Shown: positions 38,973 to 48,481, numbered from the stretch's first letter. The stretch is DNA of 52,349 nucleotides from an uncultured Lacibacter sp. (GCF_946479605.1 NZ_CAMLGT010000003.1:1-52349); one strand, 5' to 3'. Notes: generated from the sequence alone by a model not told the origin. Numbers and translations are program-made.

Positions 38973-40439
38973 ATGAGTTGTACAACATGTAGTACGGGTA
39001 AACCGGGCGGTTGCAAAAGCAACGGTGGCTGCAGTACGGGTGGTTGTAACCGCCTGAACGTGCACGACTGGCTGGCCAACCTGCCGTTTAGTGATCCCGA
39101 CAGTGATTGCCGGGTTATAGAAGTAACTTTTAATAACGGCAGCCGGAAAGAATTTTACCGTAACAATACCCTGCAAACGTTTATAAAAGGTGACATGGTT
39201 ACCGTGGAAGGTGTGAGTGGTTTTGATGTGGGCATGGTAAACCTGAGTGGTGAGCTGGTGCGTTTGCAAATGAAGAAGAAGGGTGTAAAAGAAGATAACC
39301 CCGAGATCAAAAAGATCATGCGCAGGGCCAACGATATGGATCTGCAGAAATGGAAAGAAAGCAAGGAACGGGAGAAACCATCGCTAGTTCGTGCAAGAGC
39401 CATCATTATTCAGCTGAAGCTGGATATGAAGTTGATTGAAGTGGAATTCCAGGCCGATGGACGTAAAGCAACTTTTTATTATACCGCTGAAGACCGTGTT
39501 GATTTTCGTGAGTTGATCAAGATCTACGCAGGCGAGTTTAAGATAAAAGTGGAGATGAAGCAGATCGGTATAAGGCAGGAAGCAGCGAAGATTGGTGGTA
39601 TTGGCAGTTGCGGCAGAGAACTTTGCTGCAGCAGCTGGCTCAGTGATTTCAAGAGTGTAACAACTACCATTGCCCGATACCAGAACCTCACCATTAATCA
39701 AACAAAACTGAGCGGGCAATGTGGCCGTTTGAAATGTTGTTTGAATTATGAGCTGGATACTTACCTGGATGCATTACAGCATTTCCCTAACAATGCAGAT
39801 ACGCTGGAACTGACACGTGGTACTGCACAGCTGATCAAGAAAGATATTTTCAAAAACCTGATGTGGTATGTGTTGCCCGACAGCAACAAACAATATCCTG
39901 TGCCGATTGAACGGGTAAAGGAGATCAGGTTTATGAATGTGAAGGGCCAACGTCCTGATGAGTTAGGTGCTATTGAACTTTCGCCTGCAAAAGCAGAAGA
40001 AAAAGAACATGCACACGTGGAGCTGGTTGGCCAGATCAGTTTACGTACACTGGAGCGCAACAGCAAAAAACGAAAAGACAAAGAACGTTCGCAGCAACAG
40101 CAACAACGTCAGCAGGCTGGCCAGCAACAAGGTGGTGGACAAGGTCAGCAACGTGGTCAGCAACAACAAAGACCACAGCAACAGAACCGCCCGCAGCAAC
40201 CAAAACAAGGTGGCAATCAGCAACAGCCAAACAGGCCACAAGGCGGACAACAACAACGTCCACCACAACAGAACAGGCCGCAGCAACAGCAACGACCCGG
40301 AGGACAACCACAGCAACCGAAACAAGGTGGCGGCAATCAGCAACAACGCCCGCCGCAACAGCAGAATAAACCGCAACAACAAAACAGGCCGCAGATAGAG
40401 AAGAAAAAAGATCAGCCGCCGCAAAATGATAATGCGTAA
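38973..40439 (+). CDS. ricT: RicT/PSP1-domain protein with cysteine-rich N-terminus and Q/P-rich tail
   Basis: 488 residues. Residues 1-26 are cysteine-rich (CTTC, GGC and GGC repeats, six Cys in the first 25). The PSP1 core (about 45-300) has IIQLKLDMKLIEVEFQADG, a run with IGSCGRELCCSSWL and SGQCGRLKCCLNYE, in which four conserved cysteine clusters mark the RicT/YaaT family that assembles iron-sulfur-dependent RNA-processing complexes. From about residue 365 on, the protein is a low-complexity tail dominated by Gln, Pro, Asn and Arg. RicA and RicF partners are not adjacent. The long disordered tail is an unusual feature; it could mediate condensation or RNA association, which is inference. 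Confidence 0.85.
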   Translation: MSCTTCSTGKPGGCKSNGGCSTGGCNRLNVHDWLANLPFSDPDSDCRVIEVTFNNGSRKEFYRNNTLQTFIKGDMVTVEGVSGFDVGMVNLSGELVRLQMKKKGVKEDNPEIKKIMRRANDMDLQKWKESKEREKPSLVRARAIIIQLKLDMKLIEVEFQADGRKATFYYTAEDRVDFRELIKIYAGEFKIKVEMKQIGIRQEAAKIGGIGSCGRELCCSSWLSDFKSVTTTIARYQNLTINQTKLSGQCGRLKCCLNYELDTYLDALQHFPNNADTLELTRGTAQLIKKDIFKNLMWYVLPDSNKQYPVPIERVKEIRFMNVKGQRPDELGAIELSPAKAEEKEHAHVELVGQISLRTLERNSKKRKDKERSQQQQQRQQAGQQQGGGQGQQRGQQQQRPQQQNRPQQPKQGGNQQQPNRPQGGQQQRPPQQNRPQQQQRPGGQPQQPKQGGGNQQQRPPQQQNKPQQQNRPQIEKKKDQPPQNDNA

Positions 40440-40445
40440 GCAAAC

Positions 40446-40469
40446 AAACCCCGACGAAAGTTGGGGTTT
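40446..40469 (+). terminator. Terminator after the RicT gene
   Basis: Stem AAACCCCGAC/GTTGGGGTTT (one G-T pair) with loop GAAA and a T-rich tail, 6 bp past the stop. Confidence 0.8.
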
Positions 40470-40544
40470 TGTTTTAACCAAACGTCAACATGATTGTCAT
40501 TGAGTTTGCAATCAACCGCTTTAAACATTTCGTAACTTACTACA

Positions 40545-41399
40545 ATGCCCCGCTGGATGAAACGTTCCTTCATGATTCTCGGAATCATTTTACTGCTCTG
40601 GCTTGTGCTTGCACAAAGCTGTATGAAAATGCGCATCAGCGACAGTAAGGCCAAAGAAAAATTTGCAGCACAGGATGTTGTTTTAAAAACTCCGGTTATA
40701 ACCATTAATGGCTTTCCGCTGCACTATGCACAAACCGGCAGCGATACATTACCCACTTTAGTATTTGTGCATGGTACACCCGGCAGTTGGGATGCATTTG
40801 CCTCTTACCTGCGCAACAAAGAACTGCTGCAGCATTACAGAATTATTTCTATTGATCGTCCGGGTTTTGGTTACAGCGATTTTGGCAATGCCATGAATCT
40901 TGCTACGCAAACAAACATCATCAGTGCGTGGATGGATTCTGTAAACAACAATAAGCCCATGATCCTGATCGGCCATAGTATGGGTGGGCCATTGATCATA
41001 AAACTTGCAGCAGCCCGTCCACAATACACAAAAGCATTGGTGATACTTGCCGGATCGCAAGACCCTGCTGCAGAGAAACCTGAAAAGTGGCGACCCGTTT
41101 TGTTTAAAACACCACTGAATTATTTTGTGCCCGGTGCTTTGCGGCCAAGCAACGAAGAAATGTGGTATTTAAAAACCGATCTGAAAGAAATGCAACCGGA
41201 TTATGAAAAGATCACCTGCCCGGTTTATATTTTACATGGTACAAAAGATATGCTGGTTCCTTACAGCAATGTAGCCTACACACAAAAGATGCTCACAAAA
41301 ACAGATTCGGTTTTTGTAACCACATTTGAAAAGGAAAATCATTTTATTGTTTGGACGAGGGAGAAAGAAATTGTGGAGTTGTTGATGAAGTTGAAGTGA
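40545..41399 (+). CDS. Alpha/beta hydrolase, probable lipoprotein
   Basis: 284 residues. Hydrophobic start (FMILGIILLLWLVLAQSC) with Cys in a lipobox-like position. The hydrolase fold has the oxyanion FVHGTPGSWDAF, nucleophile GHSMGG, acid HGTKDMLVPY and histidine KENHFIVWT, completing the triad Ser-Asp-His. Substrate unknown; the general class includes esterases, haloalkane dehalogenases and epoxide hydrolases. It stands alone after the RicT terminator. A weak promoter-like sequence TAACTTAC precedes the ATG. Confidence 0.85.
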   Translation: MPRWMKRSFMILGIILLLWLVLAQSCMKMRISDSKAKEKFAAQDVVLKTPVITINGFPLHYAQTGSDTLPTLVFVHGTPGSWDAFASYLRNKELLQHYRIISIDRPGFGYSDFGNAMNLATQTNIISAWMDSVNNNKPMILIGHSMGGPLIIKLAAARPQYTKALVILAGSQDPAAEKPEKWRPVLFKTPLNYFVPGALRPSNEEMWYLKTDLKEMQPDYEKITCPVYILHGTKDMLVPYSNVAYTQKMLTKTDSVFVTTFEKENHFIVWTREKEIVELLMKLK

Positions 41400-41650
41400 G
41401 TTGTCATCCTGAGGAACGAAGGATCTGTTTGGCATAAGTACGAATGTTCAGCAGATCCCTCCTGCGTTGGGAAGAAAGCGAATTTTCATTGGAACGCATC
41501 ATATCGACGAAAGCCTGCACCGCTTTACGGTGAAACATCCCTGAATAATTTTTCAGTAACAGCTTTTCTGAGTAATTGTAATATACTTACGATATAGAGA
41601 TGTCTCGTACCTCGACATGACGGTCGAAGAGTTTGCGCAAATGATGCCTC
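41400..41650. repeat. Intergenic repeat-like sequence
   Basis: Noncoding sequence between the hydrolase and the GH3 fusion. It opens with GTCATCCTGAGGAACGAAGG and contains a diverged mirror element near 41450 and a CTCGACATGACGG segment near 41615. Sequences of this type recur between genes in many Bacteroidota genomes, as I recall. Only one copy is present here, so repetitiveness is not shown within the window. Confidence 0.45.
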
Positions 41651-41666
41651 ACAATTATTAAGGAGT

Positions 41667-44603
41667 CTATTTCCCTAATAACACTTTATAAATCGCATCC
41701 TGCACCTTTCCTCTCACATTCAGCGTTAACAACTTTGTATTCGTTCCACCTTCAGGATAAACACGATTGCTCAGGAAAATATACACGATCTTATTTTCCG
41801 GATCGGCCCATACACCTGTGCCTGTATAACCTGTGTGACCAAATGTGGAAGGCGAAACAAGCAAAGCCGGATAAGGTTCTTTGCGTGTGGCATTGTCTTT
41901 CTCCGGTTTATCAAAACCCAACCCACGGCGACTTATCTCACTGCCATAAGCAATAAACTTTTGTACTGTTTCCGGTTTAAAAAATTGCTGCTTTCCAATG
42001 CTGCCTCCATTGTTGAGCATTTGCAGGATCATTGCCAGTTCGTATGCTGTGCTGAACAATCCTGCATGGCCTGCAATACCACCAAACATGGCCGCTCCGG
42101 GATCATGCACATCGCCACGTAACAACTGGCGGCGAAACTGCACTTCACGTTCAGTTGGCACAATACGATTGATGGGCAAATGATTCAAGGGTTGAAAACC
42201 GGTGGCTCCTAACTGCAATGGCTGGTAAAATGTTTTGCGTACATACTCATCCAGCGTCATGCCCGAAAGTTGTTCAACGATTTTTCCTAAAAAAATAAAA
42301 TCATTATCGCTGTACACATATTTTCCATTGGGCCCCATTTCACTTTGCAGGATACGTTGATACATGGTATCAACCCAATCGTTCCGCATATAAAATGTAT
42401 CGGCCACCCGAACATTGTATTCTTCACTTGGACCGTTTGTGTACAACTGAGCAGAAGGAATACCACTGTTGGTATCAATCGTTTCTCTGTAAAACGGAAT
42501 CCATGATTTTAATCCTGCCTGGTGCAGCAGAATATCCTCGATCAACAGATCTTGTTTGTTGGTGCCATTCACCCAGGGAAGGTAATCGCCCAATCTTTTT
42601 TTCAGATCAAGTTTTCCTTCTTCATACAGCTTCATAACAGAAATGGTGGTAGCACAAATTTTTGTTACCGAAGCCATATCAAATACCGATTCGGTTGTCA
42701 TTGGTTCCTGTTGATCGTATGTATAAGAACCGTATGCTTTTTCAAAAACAACAGCACCATCTTTCACCGCCATGATCACACAACCCGGAAATGCTTTTTT
42801 CTCAATGGCATCTGCCACAATTGAATCAACCGTGGTAAATTTTTCTGCAGCAATTTTATGGTAAGGTAACACCGCTTTGCCGGGAAGTAAAAAACTAAGA
42901 CCTGTACCGTACGTTAACTGCTCACAAACTGTAACAGGCAATTTGCCGGCAGGTGCCTGTGATCCATTCAGCACATCAAACGTAGCAAGCTGGGTGTAGC
43001 TGTCATCTTCGTAAGCCACTATGGCCTGTTTTACATTGCAGAAGTTTTTCATGGCATAAGGATTACCAAACAGCAATAAAGCTGATTTTGGTAATTGCAG
43101 CAATTCATCAGCCAGTTGCAATGCAGGTTTACTGATGCCGAAATTATTCTGTGGTCTGCGGCTGTAATTATGCAATCCCACTATCACATGACTGTAATTA
43201 TGTTTGATCAGTTCAACCAATGATAAAATACGTCCCGCATCATTTTTATACGAAAAGAAAAACACATCGGCTTTCAATTCGTCTTTCATTTTTTTTGTGA
43301 TAACATTATCAGCTGTAATACCAATTGCCACATACGCTATCTTCTTTTCACTACCTGTTACTTTACTTACAAACGATAATGCCGCAGTAGATAATGGCAG
43401 CATCTGCTGCTCATTGCGTAAAAGCGTAACTGTTTTTTGTGCAAGTAATTTTCTGAAAGCATCGGTTTTTGCATTAAGGTCGTTTGCAAGATTATTTATG
43501 TCGATTGGTTTTAATTCTGCCAATCCGTGTAAATATTTTGCCATCAGCACACGGTGTACACGACTGTTGAGATCATCCCAACTCAGCTTTTTCTTTTTGA
43601 TGGCTGTTTTAATTTTTTTAATGGCCGCAGGAATATCAGAAGGTAAACACAGCAGGTCATTTCCTGCAATGAGCGATTGCACACTTGCTTCACCATCAGG
43701 ATAAAACTTTTTGACACCCTGCATCTCCAATGCATCGGTAAACGTAATGCCTTTGTACTGCATTTCTTCACGCAACAATTTTGTTACGTTGTTGTACGAT
43801 AAGGAAGTTGCTTTATTTTTTGTATTATCAATGGCAGGGATATACAAATGTCCGATCATAACACTGCCCACGCCACGTTCAAACAACTCACGAAATGGAT
43901 ATAACTCTAATGAATCGAGTTGTGGTTTCGTTTTATTGATGATGGGTAGATCGTAGTGACTGTCTGTTTCCGTATCACCATGACCGGGAAAATGTTTGGC
44001 ACAAGCCATTACGCCCATATCCTGCATGCCCTTTGTTACCTGCACACCAAACAATGCCACTTTATACCTATCCTCACCAAAAGAACGATCATTGATAACC
44101 GGGTTGTTTGGATTATTATTGACATCAACCACAGGCGCAAAGTTTACCTGTATGCCCATGCGTTTGCATTGCTCGCCCAATATCTTTCCATATTCGTATG
44201 CCATTGATGCGTCCTGCGATGCGCCAAGCATTAACTGCCTTGGCAGGGAAATAACACTATCCAACCGCATACCCAAACCCCACTCGCCGTCAATGGTGAT
44301 CATCAATGGTGTTTTGGCAATGCTTTGGTAAAAGTTTGTGAGATTAGCCTGCCGTACTGGTCCGCCCTGGAAAAAACAAAGGCCCCCTACATTGTATTTT
44401 GTAATAAGATCGGTTACCTCCTGTACATGTTTTGCACCAAGATTACTATGTGCACGGATGATCATGAGCTGTGCGATCTTTTGATCTTTGCTGAGTGTTT
44501 GTATCACACTATCGGCCCACTGCTTTGCTTTCTCTTCCCTTGTTTGCGTCACTGCTGATAATTGTACCAAGACAAATACGACTGCTGCTGTAAGTTTTTT
44601 CAT
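41667..44603 (-). CDS. GH3 beta-N-acetylhexosaminidase (NagZ-like) fused to a class C beta-lactamase-type serine hydrolase
   Basis: 978 residues. Signal peptide (MKKLTAAVVFVLVQLSAVTQ, about 20). Residues 25-375 are a GH3 domain with the NagZ motif KHFPGHGDTETDSHYDLP, which supplies the His/Asp general acid dyad. A C-terminal GH3 domain lies at about 385-570. Residues 590-975 form a serine beta-lactamase/DD-peptidase fold with nucleophile S-V-T-K (DMASVTKI), a YSDND loop and HTGYTGTG in place of KTG. GH3 NagZ removes GlcNAc from muropeptides and the second domain may be a peptidase or esterase. The whole is a Bacteroidota-type fusion with a likely role in peptidoglycan turnover in the periplasm. 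Confidence 0.88.
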   Translation of the reverse strand: MKKLTAAVVFVLVQLSAVTQTREEKAKQWADSVIQTLSKDQKIAQLMIIRAHSNLGAKHVQEVTDLITKYNVGGLCFFQGGPVRQANLTNFYQSIAKTPLMITIDGEWGLGMRLDSVISLPRQLMLGASQDASMAYEYGKILGEQCKRMGIQVNFAPVVDVNNNPNNPVINDRSFGEDRYKVALFGVQVTKGMQDMGVMACAKHFPGHGDTETDSHYDLPIINKTKPQLDSLELYPFRELFERGVGSVMIGHLYIPAIDNTKNKATSLSYNNVTKLLREEMQYKGITFTDALEMQGVKKFYPDGEASVQSLIAGNDLLCLPSDIPAAIKKIKTAIKKKKLSWDDLNSRVHRVLMAKYLHGLAELKPIDINNLANDLNAKTDAFRKLLAQKTVTLLRNEQQMLPLSTAALSFVSKVTGSEKKIAYVAIGITADNVITKKMKDELKADVFFFSYKNDAGRILSLVELIKHNYSHVIVGLHNYSRRPQNNFGISKPALQLADELLQLPKSALLLFGNPYAMKNFCNVKQAIVAYEDDSYTQLATFDVLNGSQAPAGKLPVTVCEQLTYGTGLSFLLPGKAVLPYHKIAAEKFTTVDSIVADAIEKKAFPGCVIMAVKDGAVVFEKAYGSYTYDQQEPMTTESVFDMASVTKICATTISVMKLYEEGKLDLKKRLGDYLPWVNGTNKQDLLIEDILLHQAGLKSWIPFYRETIDTNSGIPSAQLYTNGPSEEYNVRVADTFYMRNDWVDTMYQRILQSEMGPNGKYVYSDNDFIFLGKIVEQLSGMTLDEYVRKTFYQPLQLGATGFQPLNHLPINRIVPTEREVQFRRQLLRGDVHDPGAAMFGGIAGHAGLFSTAYELAMILQMLNNGGSIGKQQFFKPETVQKFIAYGSEISRRGLGFDKPEKDNATRKEPYPALLVSPSTFGHTGYTGTGVWADPENKIVYIFLSNRVYPEGGTNTKLLTLNVRGKVQDAIYKVLLGK

Positions 44604-44673
44604 GTACGTTTTTCTGCTTTTTCGATCTGGCTAAAGGTAACGAATTATCCTTCGACGGTTGGCTGAAGTAATG

Positions 44674-44681
44674 TAAATTTG
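44674..44681 (+). promoter_or_regulatory. Promoter -7 box of mutL
   Basis: TAAATTTG, a full TAnnTTTG match that overlaps an in-frame TTG at 44679. It therefore excludes that TTG as the start and leaves GTG at 44706. Confidence 0.55.
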
Positions 44682-44705
44682 CCGTTTCAACACAAAGGAT
44701 TTTAC

Positions 44706-46547
44706 GTGCCGGATATTATTCAATTATTACCCGATCATATTGCTAACCAGATAGCTGCTGGTGAAGTAATTCAACGACCTGCCAGTGCGGTAAAAGAATT
44801 ACTGGAGAATGCAGTGGATGCAGGTGCAACAGAAATTCAACTCATCGTTAACGATGCAGGCAAGCAGCTGTTGCAGGTGATTGATAACGGTGGCGGCATG
44901 AGCGAAACCGATGCACGCATGGCGTTTGAACGCCACGCCACTTCCAAGATCAAAGAAATTGATGATCTCTTCCGCATTAAAACAATGGGCTTTCGTGGTG
45001 AAGCACTGGCGTCTATTGCTGCAGTTGCACAGGTGGAAGTAAAAACCAAACGAGCAGAAGATACTGCCGGCACTTATATTGAAATTGAAAACAGCGTGGT
45101 GAAAAAGCAAGAGCCGGTGGCTGCAGTGAATGGCACCAGCATTGCCATGAAGAATTTGTTTTTTAATGTTCCTGCACGTAGAAATTTCTTAAAGAGTAAT
45201 GCTGCCGAAATGCGACACATCGTTGATGAGTTCATTCGTGTAAGCATGGCTTACCCTGATATTTTCTTTTCGCTTACAGCAAACGGGCAACAAATGTTTC
45301 ACCTCGACAGAGGCACGTTGAAACAACGTATTGTACAATTGCTCGGCAATCAGTACAACGCCAAACTTGTTTCGGTTGAAGAGCAAACCGATTACATGAA
45401 CATTTATGGTTTTATCGGCAAACCGGAGACAGCCAAGAAGACAAGAGGAGATCAATACTTTTTTGTGAACCATCGTTTTATTAAAAGTGCTTATCTCAAC
45501 CATGCAGTAGCAGGTGCTTTCCAGGAAATGATCGCTGCTGATAGTTTTCCTGCTTATGTATTGTTCATTGATCTTGATCCTGCGCAAGTGGACATTAATG
45601 TGCATCCAACCAAGCAGGAAATAAAATTTGAAGATGAGAAGATCGTGTATGCCTTTGTGCAGTCGGCCGTGAAGCATGCATTGGCACAGTTCAGCATTAC
45701 ACCAACACTTGATTTTGACCTGGACCCAACCATTCAGCATCTTGATGCAGTAAGCAAACCATTCACCAGCGAACAGAAATCGCAGGCTTCTTCTTCATCG
45801 TTATACAATACGTTTACACAAAAACATGCAGCACATAAAATTGATCCGCAGCAGAAGAGTGAGTTGAAACACTGGCGGGATTTTTATGAACCTGCTGCAA
45901 AGCCAACAGCAGATAGTCAACAGGAGACTGTTCGTAATGCAGATTTTTCGTTACTGAACAGTGCGCCAAAGTTTGTATTAGCCGATCAGGAATTTACCCA
46001 GCTGCATCAAACCTACGTTATTGCTTCAACAGCAAAAGGAATGATGATCATTCATCAACAGAATGCACATGAGCGTGTTTTGTATGAACGATACCTTGCC
46101 GCTGCTGATGGAAAACCGATTGCAGCACAAAGCAGCCTGTTTCCTTCCACGTTGCATCTTTCAACTGCTGATGCAGTGTTGTTAGGTGAGTTAAATGATG
46201 AATTAAAACAGCTTGGTTACCTGATTGAACCTTTCGGCAAAGATACATTCGTTATACAAGGCACACCTGCTGATGTTGAACAAGGCAACGAAGCGATGGC
46301 AATTGAATTATTGCTGGAGCAGTTCAAACATTACACCAGCGATTTGAAATTTTCCAAACGTGAAAAGTTGATTCGTTCACTGGCGAAACAACACAGCATT
46401 AAAGCGGGCCGTTCACTTACACAAAAAGAAATGAAACAGTTGGTGGAAGACTTATTCAACTGTGCGCAACCAAACGCAACATCCAACGGTTTTCCTGTTT
46501 ACATGGAAATTAAAAAAGACGAACTGGAGAAACAGTTTGGACGATAA
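44706..46547 (+). CDS. mutL: DNA mismatch repair protein MutL
   Basis: 613 residues, starting with GTG at 44706 (read as Met; PDIIQLLPDHIANQIAAGEV), the expected MutL N-terminus. GHKL ATPase motifs are intact: ELLENAVDAGA (motif I, catalytic Glu), GGGMSETDARMAF, ATSKI and GFRGEALASIAAV. The transducer domain follows, with NVHPTKQEIKFED. The C-terminal dimerisation domain starts near residue 425, with QQNAHERVLYERY. MutL links MutS mismatch recognition to strand removal. The promoter box at 44674-44681 leaves a very short leader. Confidence 0.93.
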   Translation: MPDIIQLLPDHIANQIAAGEVIQRPASAVKELLENAVDAGATEIQLIVNDAGKQLLQVIDNGGGMSETDARMAFERHATSKIKEIDDLFRIKTMGFRGEALASIAAVAQVEVKTKRAEDTAGTYIEIENSVVKKQEPVAAVNGTSIAMKNLFFNVPARRNFLKSNAAEMRHIVDEFIRVSMAYPDIFFSLTANGQQMFHLDRGTLKQRIVQLLGNQYNAKLVSVEEQTDYMNIYGFIGKPETAKKTRGDQYFFVNHRFIKSAYLNHAVAGAFQEMIAADSFPAYVLFIDLDPAQVDINVHPTKQEIKFEDEKIVYAFVQSAVKHALAQFSITPTLDFDLDPTIQHLDAVSKPFTSEQKSQASSSSLYNTFTQKHAAHKIDPQQKSELKHWRDFYEPAAKPTADSQQETVRNADFSLLNSAPKFVLADQEFTQLHQTYVIASTAKGMMIIHQQNAHERVLYERYLAAADGKPIAAQSSLFPSTLHLSTADAVLLGELNDELKQLGYLIEPFGKDTFVIQGTPADVEQGNEAMAIELLLEQFKHYTSDLKFSKREKLIRSLAKQHSIKAGRSLTQKEMKQLVEDLFNCAQPNATSNGFPVYMEIKKDELEKQFGR

Positions 46548-46580
46548 AAGTCCAGAGCATAGTCGAAATACAAAACAGTA

Positions 46581-47909
46581 TCAATTTTCTCTTCTCACCT
46601 GTTTCAAAAATTTCTCAACTGCTCTGCGTACACTTGCTGCAGATGTGTTGTGATTATTCACGATCACCGAAAATACCAGCAACTTATTTTTTGCTGTGAT
46701 GAGAAAACCGCTTAATGCTAAATGCCCGGTTAAGGAACCCGTTTTAGCAAAAATGAAACCGGCATCATCTACATAATAATTTCGCAGCGTTCCGGTGTTG
46801 CCTGTTGGCAAAATAGTTTTCAAGCGTTCCAATCCAAATTCATCTTTCATCTTTATCAGCAGCCACACAAAATCTTCCGGCGTAAATAAATTGTAACGGC
46901 TCAAGCCGCTTCCATCTACCCATTTTGGCTTTTGCGGAAAGCCTTTCAGATCATTACTTAACAGGTGTGCAATGAGTTTTTGTTCGTCCATCTCACCAAA
47001 CAACTGGTTGCTCACCATCAGCAAGGTTTGTTCAGCAAAAAAATTATCGCTGCGGTACATCAATGGTTTGAACATGGAATCCACGGGCTGCGAATAAACT
47101 GTTTCAGGATTTGTAATGCGGAAACTTTCTTCAGTTATCGTTTGATGAACTGTGTCCTTCAACAACTCCAATGCCGATTGCAATCCGTTTGTTACAAAAG
47201 GTACTTCAAGTATCTTACTCATTTCCCTGCCTTCGGTGATCATGTATTTGTTTTCCGTACGTGGGCGGGTTACATCAAAAGCAGTTGACTTGCCCGTTTT
47301 AAACTGCACATCCCAGTTTACTTCCGGTTCAGTAAATACCATTGAGGCTGTATCTTTTGCACCATCTCTTTCTTCCACACTTCTTTGCTGCATCCATTTT
47401 ATATAATTGCCATATACCGGCAGCGGACTCCGTTCTGTCATGTAATATCCCAGATAATCGTCCCACGCCCAGCCATAACCCAGCGCTTCTGATTTCCAGT
47501 TGCTTTTGTTAATGACAATTGGTTTTGTTTGTTGTTTTAAAAAATCAACAACAGGTTGTGTTTTGTAATCTACATGTAACAGCGTTGGGTCACCGGTAGC
47601 CTGTATGTATAATGTATCGTTCTCTTCTTTGTATTGCAGACCGGGTAATTGCTTACCGAGGTATTTCATGCCGGCATACAGCGTAGGAAGTTTGGTATTA
47701 CTTGCAGGTACAAAATATTTGTTGCTGTTGTATTGATGAAGATATTTTCCGCTTTCGGTATCATATACTGCAATACCAACAAACGCATTGGTTAATGCAG
47801 AATCGGCAATGAGTTGTTGCTGTTTAAAACCAGCAATATGTTTCTGCGTAGTACAGGAAAACAGGAAAACAGAAACAAACAAAAACCCAATCCCTTTTTT
47901 CATCATCAT
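46581..47909 (-). CDS. dacB: D-alanyl-D-alanine carboxypeptidase/endopeptidase (PBP4, S13 family)
   Basis: 442 residues. Lipobox LFSC near residue 19. The S13 peptidase motifs are S70-N-T-K73 (PASNTKL; nucleophile), SGLSRYN (SxN) and KTGSLTGH (KTG). The region between them is shorter than in E. coli PBP4, as in many Bacteroidota. It trims peptidoglycan stem peptides and cross-links in the periplasm. Several tandem ATG codons begin the reading frame (47901-47909); any could be used. The gene ends 33 nt from the convergent mutL. Confidence 0.9.
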   Translation of the reverse strand: MMMKKGIGFLFVSVFLFSCTTQKHIAGFKQQQLIADSALTNAFVGIAVYDTESGKYLHQYNSNKYFVPASNTKLPTLYAGMKYLGKQLPGLQYKEENDTLYIQATGDPTLLHVDYKTQPVVDFLKQQTKPIVINKSNWKSEALGYGWAWDDYLGYYMTERSPLPVYGNYIKWMQQRSVEERDGAKDTASMVFTEPEVNWDVQFKTGKSTAFDVTRPRTENKYMITEGREMSKILEVPFVTNGLQSALELLKDTVHQTITEESFRITNPETVYSQPVDSMFKPLMYRSDNFFAEQTLLMVSNQLFGEMDEQKLIAHLLSNDLKGFPQKPKWVDGSGLSRYNLFTPEDFVWLLIKMKDEFGLERLKTILPTGNTGTLRNYYVDDAGFIFAKTGSLTGHLALSGFLITAKNKLLVFSVIVNNHNTSAASVRRAVEKFLKQVRREN

Positions 47910-48018
47910 CTCAGCTTTATTTTATTGCTAAATATACATTTTTTCGTTGGGTGGTGATCATGTATGCCATACCTGTCAGCATCTTATAATTTTCGTAACG
48001 GCCGAAAGAGGTATGGCA

Positions 48019-48026
48019 TAACTTTG
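48019..48026 (+). promoter_or_regulatory. Promoter -7 box of the Gre-like gene
   Basis: TAACTTTG, a full match ending 5 nt before the ATG at 48032; predicted near-leaderless mRNA. Confidence 0.5.
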
Positions 48027-48031
48027 AACTA

Positions 48032-48481
48032 ATGACGCTGAAAGAAAAAACATACCGGACCTGTGTCGAAATCGTACAACAAAAGATCGAAGCAATACAA
48101 AAGAACCTGCATGATCTTTCAGATAGTGCAGGTAACGAAACCAAACGCACGGCGGGCGATAAACATGAAACAGCATTAGCGATGTTGCAGATTGAACAGG
48201 AGAACAACAGTCAGCAGTTAAATGAACTGTTGCAGCAAAAAACAGTGCTCGAAAAACTGGATGCTGCATTGCAAACAGAAATTGTTGTGCGTGGCAGTCT
48301 TGTTCATACCAACAAAGGAGTTTTTTACATCAGTCTTGGTTTGGGTAAATTGAAAGTTGAAGATGAAATTGTATTTGCCGTTTCGCCCGATGCGCCATTA
48401 GGGAAATTAATGCTGATGAAAAAAGCAGGTGATGCATTTCAATTCAATAATGTTGCTTACGAAATTATTTCGGTTGAATAG
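48032..48481 (+). CDS. Transcription elongation factor GreA/GreB-like protein
   Basis: 149 residues. An N-terminal antiparallel coiled coil (about 8-85) is followed by a FKBP-like C-terminal domain with RGSLVHTNKGVFYISLGLG, SPDAPLGKLMLMKKAGDAF and a final hydrophobic strand. The layout and the ESSPLGKALLGKKVGD-like turn agree with GreA/GreB. The basic surface and the acidic tip of a canonical Gre coiled coil are weak, so cleavage-stimulating activity is uncertain. It could be a divergent Gre family regulator of RNA polymerase. Confidence 0.6.
   Translation: MTLKEKTYRTCVEIVQQKIEAIQKNLHDLSDSAGNETKRTAGDKHETALAMLQIEQENNSQQLNELLQQKTVLEKLDAALQTEIVVRGSLVHTNKGVFYISLGLGKLKVEDEIVFAVSPDAPLGKLMLMKKAGDAFQFNNVAYEIISVE

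Noticed and set aside
40095..40400. Tandem CAGCAACAG-like stretch as a CRISPR or satellite array.
   Set aside because: It lies in frame in the RicT gene and encodes the Q/P/N tail; units are irregular and there are no spacers.
40036..40481. Two long minus-strand open frames rich in Val, Ala and Leu opposite the RicT tail.
   Set aside because: They are the mirror of the Gln/Pro-rich coding repeats in RicT, have no start context or domain and disappear outside the repeat.
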